Positions 9,282 to 12,427 of a DNA stretch of 12,427 nucleotides are shown here, piece by piece; the stretch's first letter is position 1; each line of letters begins with the position of its first letter. The stretch lies in contig LSSN01002144.1 in assembly GCA_001970855.1 (NCBI GenBank), positions 1 through 12,427 of the forward strand, given 5' to 3'. A program made the translations under genes and the position numbers. The stretch comes from Smittium culicis (Eukaryota; Kickxellomycota; Harpellomycetes; Harpellales; Legeriomycetaceae). Under the pieces are notes generated by a model. The model was not told where the DNA came from. It did no database searches and saw only the letters and a program-made list of their open reading frames with translations.

Positions 9282-10911
9282 GATTATTTTGTATTATAAT
9301 CTTTTATCGTTAATAATTATAAAAAATTGATAAATACAAATAAAATTTTAAAAAGTACAAATGATGATATCTGATGCTTTAAATATCCCAGGCATCAAAA
9401 AATATATTTTTGGACTTGGTATTGTGACAAATAGATTCAAGTTTAATTTATTTGTTGAAGTCGATATTTTTTATTAAAGCGAAATAAACAAACTTTAAAT
9501 AATATCATCTTCCCTTCTCTATAACCCAATTATTCTGAAAAATATACAAGTAAACAAAAGAAAATTGAAATTCAAGCAATGAGCTATAAAAGAACCACTA
9601 TCTTCATCGTTATTACTATATAATTCGCTTAATTAGATAAACGAATTGAAGTCTGTTAGATTTATGCAAACTCGAACATGGCTCTCTTCCAATTAAAAAA
9701 ATTAAAAAATAATAATACCAATAATGCTTTGTTTACCTATTTATTGACTACACCTGGAATAACTCTATAGTAATTGAATTATACACCTTAGTTTTGTTTA
9801 TAAACCATTCTTGGATTCTTTTCAGTAAAACTAAAAACCCAAGTCATTTAAAATTTTAATAAACTCATGAAAAGAAAATACTAATAAACTAGAATTTCTG
9901 TGTCAAGGTTTATTTTTAGCCAAGAAATCAGCGATTTTTTAATATTATGAATTAAATAATAATTCTTTCACAAACTTTATACTGTGTGAATTAGAAAATG
10001 GTTTCAAAAAAACTTAGTTACCTAATTTAAGAAAACTTTGAATCATTTTAAATACGAGACCTATAGTTATTTTAGTCATGAAAAAAATGGGTTCAGATAC
10101 TATAATAGCAAATTACCGAATGCAATATCAGCTGTGAAAATAATGCATATAATGTTATAGCTAATTTTATATCTTTTTAGCTGTTGACATTGTAATTATT
10201 AACTCTTTCGGTAGTTGGAAATTTACATTGTGGCTAAATAAAATATTCAACTTTTTTTCATTTAGAAAAAAAAAAGATTATTCAAAATTAACGTTGCTAC
10301 TTGGTTTTTTAATGCAAATATTCAAAAGCTATCTAATATCTGAAACAGCCGAGCTTAATATATTAAAATTTTCCAACAATTCAATTTTACACAGACTATT
10401 TTTTTCGCCCTGGGTAGTTAATTAAAGCAAATAATTTTCTAATATCTTTATTTTGTAATAAAACTCTGAGTTTAAAATTTTAATAAACGATACTTTTAAT
10501 TTGACATTAAATTGGAAAATTCAATCCGCAAAAATATCACATTCATCCACAATCACATTACCTAGTTCACACTAACAAATATAACTAGTATTATAGTAAA
10601 CATAGTTCCCGAAATTTTTTTTAGTAAATACAAATATTTATTTATCCTACGATTGACCACTGACTATTATTGGGCTTGGAAAAGTAGCAAAAAATAAAAT
10701 AGCAACTAACAAATAATTAAATTTTTAAAAAAATTAGCGTATTGGCTTAAGACTGTTAGAGCAAATAATCATTCGCTTGGTAATTCGCTAGCTAATCATA
10801 AAACAATAATTGTTTTAGTAAATTTCCATAGGCAAAACTTTGCAAGCTGACCACTAAGTTTAATATTTCTTTTCTAAAAGTTTGTCTACTATGTGAATGG
10901 CAAGATCTTAC

Positions 10912-10935
10912 AATTCAAACTAAAATTCAAACTAA
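10912..10935. repeat. 12-base tandem duplication
   Basis: Two perfect adjacent copies of AATTCAAACTAA. It lies in non-coding DNA and looks like a simple replication-slippage duplication. No function is evident. Confidence 0.8.
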
Positions 10936-11545
10936 AAAAATTCCAATTAACTTGTGATCTTTTTTACAGAAAATTTATGTATGTTATTAAGGCTCAATAT
11001 TTTATAATTTAATATCATAAAAATTTAATTATTAAATAATGATATTAACAATTACTCTCTATAAGTATATCCTTCGCTCTTGAATAAATATGTCAAATAA
11101 AAAAAAGTTGACCAAATAAGTAGCGTTTTTTTTGAAGATCACATGTTAGAAGTCAATAGTACACCATATCTTTATCCGATGTTATATTATTAATAAAATC
11201 TTTAATGCGCTCAACATTTTCTCTTTTTACACTTGATTTTTGTATTATTTTTTAGTCTATCCGCTTTTTATTGGTCAAATTAATATTAATTATCATAACA
11301 AATAATTGTGTAAAATAAAACAAATTACCAACTATATAGCAAAAAAAAAAATATTAACAAATTAAAACCATAGTATAAATAGATTATTTATATTTCTGCT
11401 GTAATATAAAGGTATTTGATTTTATCATGTAAAGCATTGATGAATAAATAACTTGCATATATACTGTATTTGGTTGATAAATATGAACAAAGCAGCCTAA
11501 TCAAAAAGAACTAATACAATGTACACTCTCAATTCGCGGGCGCAC

Positions 11546-11565
11546 AAAAAAAAAAAAATTTTTTT
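11546..11565. repeat. Poly(dA)13-poly(dT)7 tract
   Basis: Thirteen A run directly into seven T, just after a short GC-rich patch (CGCGGGCGCAC, 11534-11544) that is rare in this region. It could be nucleosome-poor DNA; no linked gene is visible. Confidence 0.6.
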
Positions 11566-12406
11566 AAAACTAAATAAAACGAAAATTTGTGAATTTCGCA
11601 AAATAATTTTGTTTGGGAGACTCATTAATGGTTAGATATCAAAATTTATACAACCACAATAAGAGTCGATGGATTGTTTTAAAATTGATTACTTGTGAAA
11701 TTTTTACACCTTAGTGCTAAAAATTTATTAATGGCGTATTTTTTTTTGTAGCTTTATCTTTTAGTAGCTATTTATTTAAAGAACGAGTAGATTAAAATTT
11801 TGAAATGAGAACTATATTTTCGTGAAATTTTTTGTATATTTATTTAAATTTTTTGCAAAGTGATTATTTAGTAATAGTAAAATTATTTATTTCCAACAAA
11901 GATTATTTATAATTGTTATAAAAATAAATTGGAGCTGTGTATCTGGGATTTAATAGTAATTTATAAATAGTTATATTTTTTATCAAAATTTGCCATTTAC
12001 TAATACTCAGTAAAAAAAAAAAATTTGTTATTTAAAGTTATTATATATGACAAAGTTTGGGGTTTTCCCTGAAGTATTTATATTAACATTTTAACCTGCT
12101 TAAAATGCATATTTTATATATTATTCGGTGTTTTTAATTGAAATACTTTTTTTTTTTCAAACTAGAAATTTGACGAGTTGTTGCAATTAAAACTATTGAC
12201 ATATAATTAAGTACAAGTTTAGCATAGACAAAAAACTGGTGTATTTATTTCAAGTTGCGCTTGAAAAAATTCCAAATATATATTATATTAAGTGGATTAT
12301 ACAAATATCTATATTTTTTAGTTTTTTTTTTTAGAGGGTTTAATAAACATAATTTAAAAGTATACTAAAATCTATTAAAAAATATTTAAAAAGTTAAAAA
12401 AATATT

Positions 12407-12421
12407 AAAAAAAAAATTTTT
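12407..12421. repeat. Poly(dA)10-poly(dT)5 tract at the window end
   Basis: Ten A followed by five T, the third A-tract/T-tract junction of this kind in the non-coding DNA. It is probably a product of base composition. Confidence 0.5.
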
Positions 12422-12427
12422 CAACCG

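Larger units (their letters stand above)
9282..12427. other. AT-rich region upstream of the channel gene with no convincing gene
   Basis: About 3.1 kb, dense in stops on both strands. The channel promoter must begin in its left part, but no clear core element stands out. The only frames are short: a 38-codon ATG frame at 9361-9477 and a 65-codon one at 10228-10425 that opens with TTG, not ATG. I saw no RNA gene and no mobile-element signature. Confidence 0.65.

Noticed and set aside
10228..10425. Plus-strand 65-codon frame in the right-hand non-coding region
   Set aside because: It begins with TTG, is rich in Phe, Lys, Leu and Asn as expected from AT-rich chance sequence, and shows no recognisable motif.

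Overview
This is a very AT-rich eukaryotic window. It carries two intron-free reading frames, both on the minus strand, set in long non-coding DNA. Sample 60-base lines give about 10% G+C in the intergenic part (2761-2820) and about 35% in the coding part (8041-8100). The proteins suggest an early-diverging fungus: one is a secreted protein with a CBM19-like chitin-binding cysteine pattern, the other a Slo/BK-type channel. An AT-rich gut fungus of the Smittium/Harpellales kind would fit, but that assignment is inference from protein type and base composition, not from a marker gene.

Layout. From 1 to 1378 (minus) is the 5' part of a gene for a secreted, cysteine-rich protein with a long Lys/Asn/Ser/Asp-rich tail. 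Its 3' end lies outside the window. From 1379 to 5639 there is about 4.3 kb of AT-rich DNA with no convincing gene; a stretch around 2250-2480 looks less random and may be a relic. From 5640 to 9281 (minus) is a complete 1213-residue Slo-family (BK-like) channel: six membrane segments, a pore loop and two RCK domains. From 9282 to the end there is another 3.1 kb of AT-rich DNA with only very short frames, homopolymer tracts and one small tandem duplication.

The two genes share a strand but are more than 4 kb apart, so each should have its own promoter. Nothing shows a shared pathway. The standout observation is in the channel: the fold is clearly BK-like, but the selectivity filter lacks the K+-channel GYG/GFG signature and reads SSVTGLSS. 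The aspartate-rich calcium bowl is also missing, and the voltage sensor is only partly kept. It is therefore a BK-architecture channel whose ion selectivity and gating cannot be assumed.
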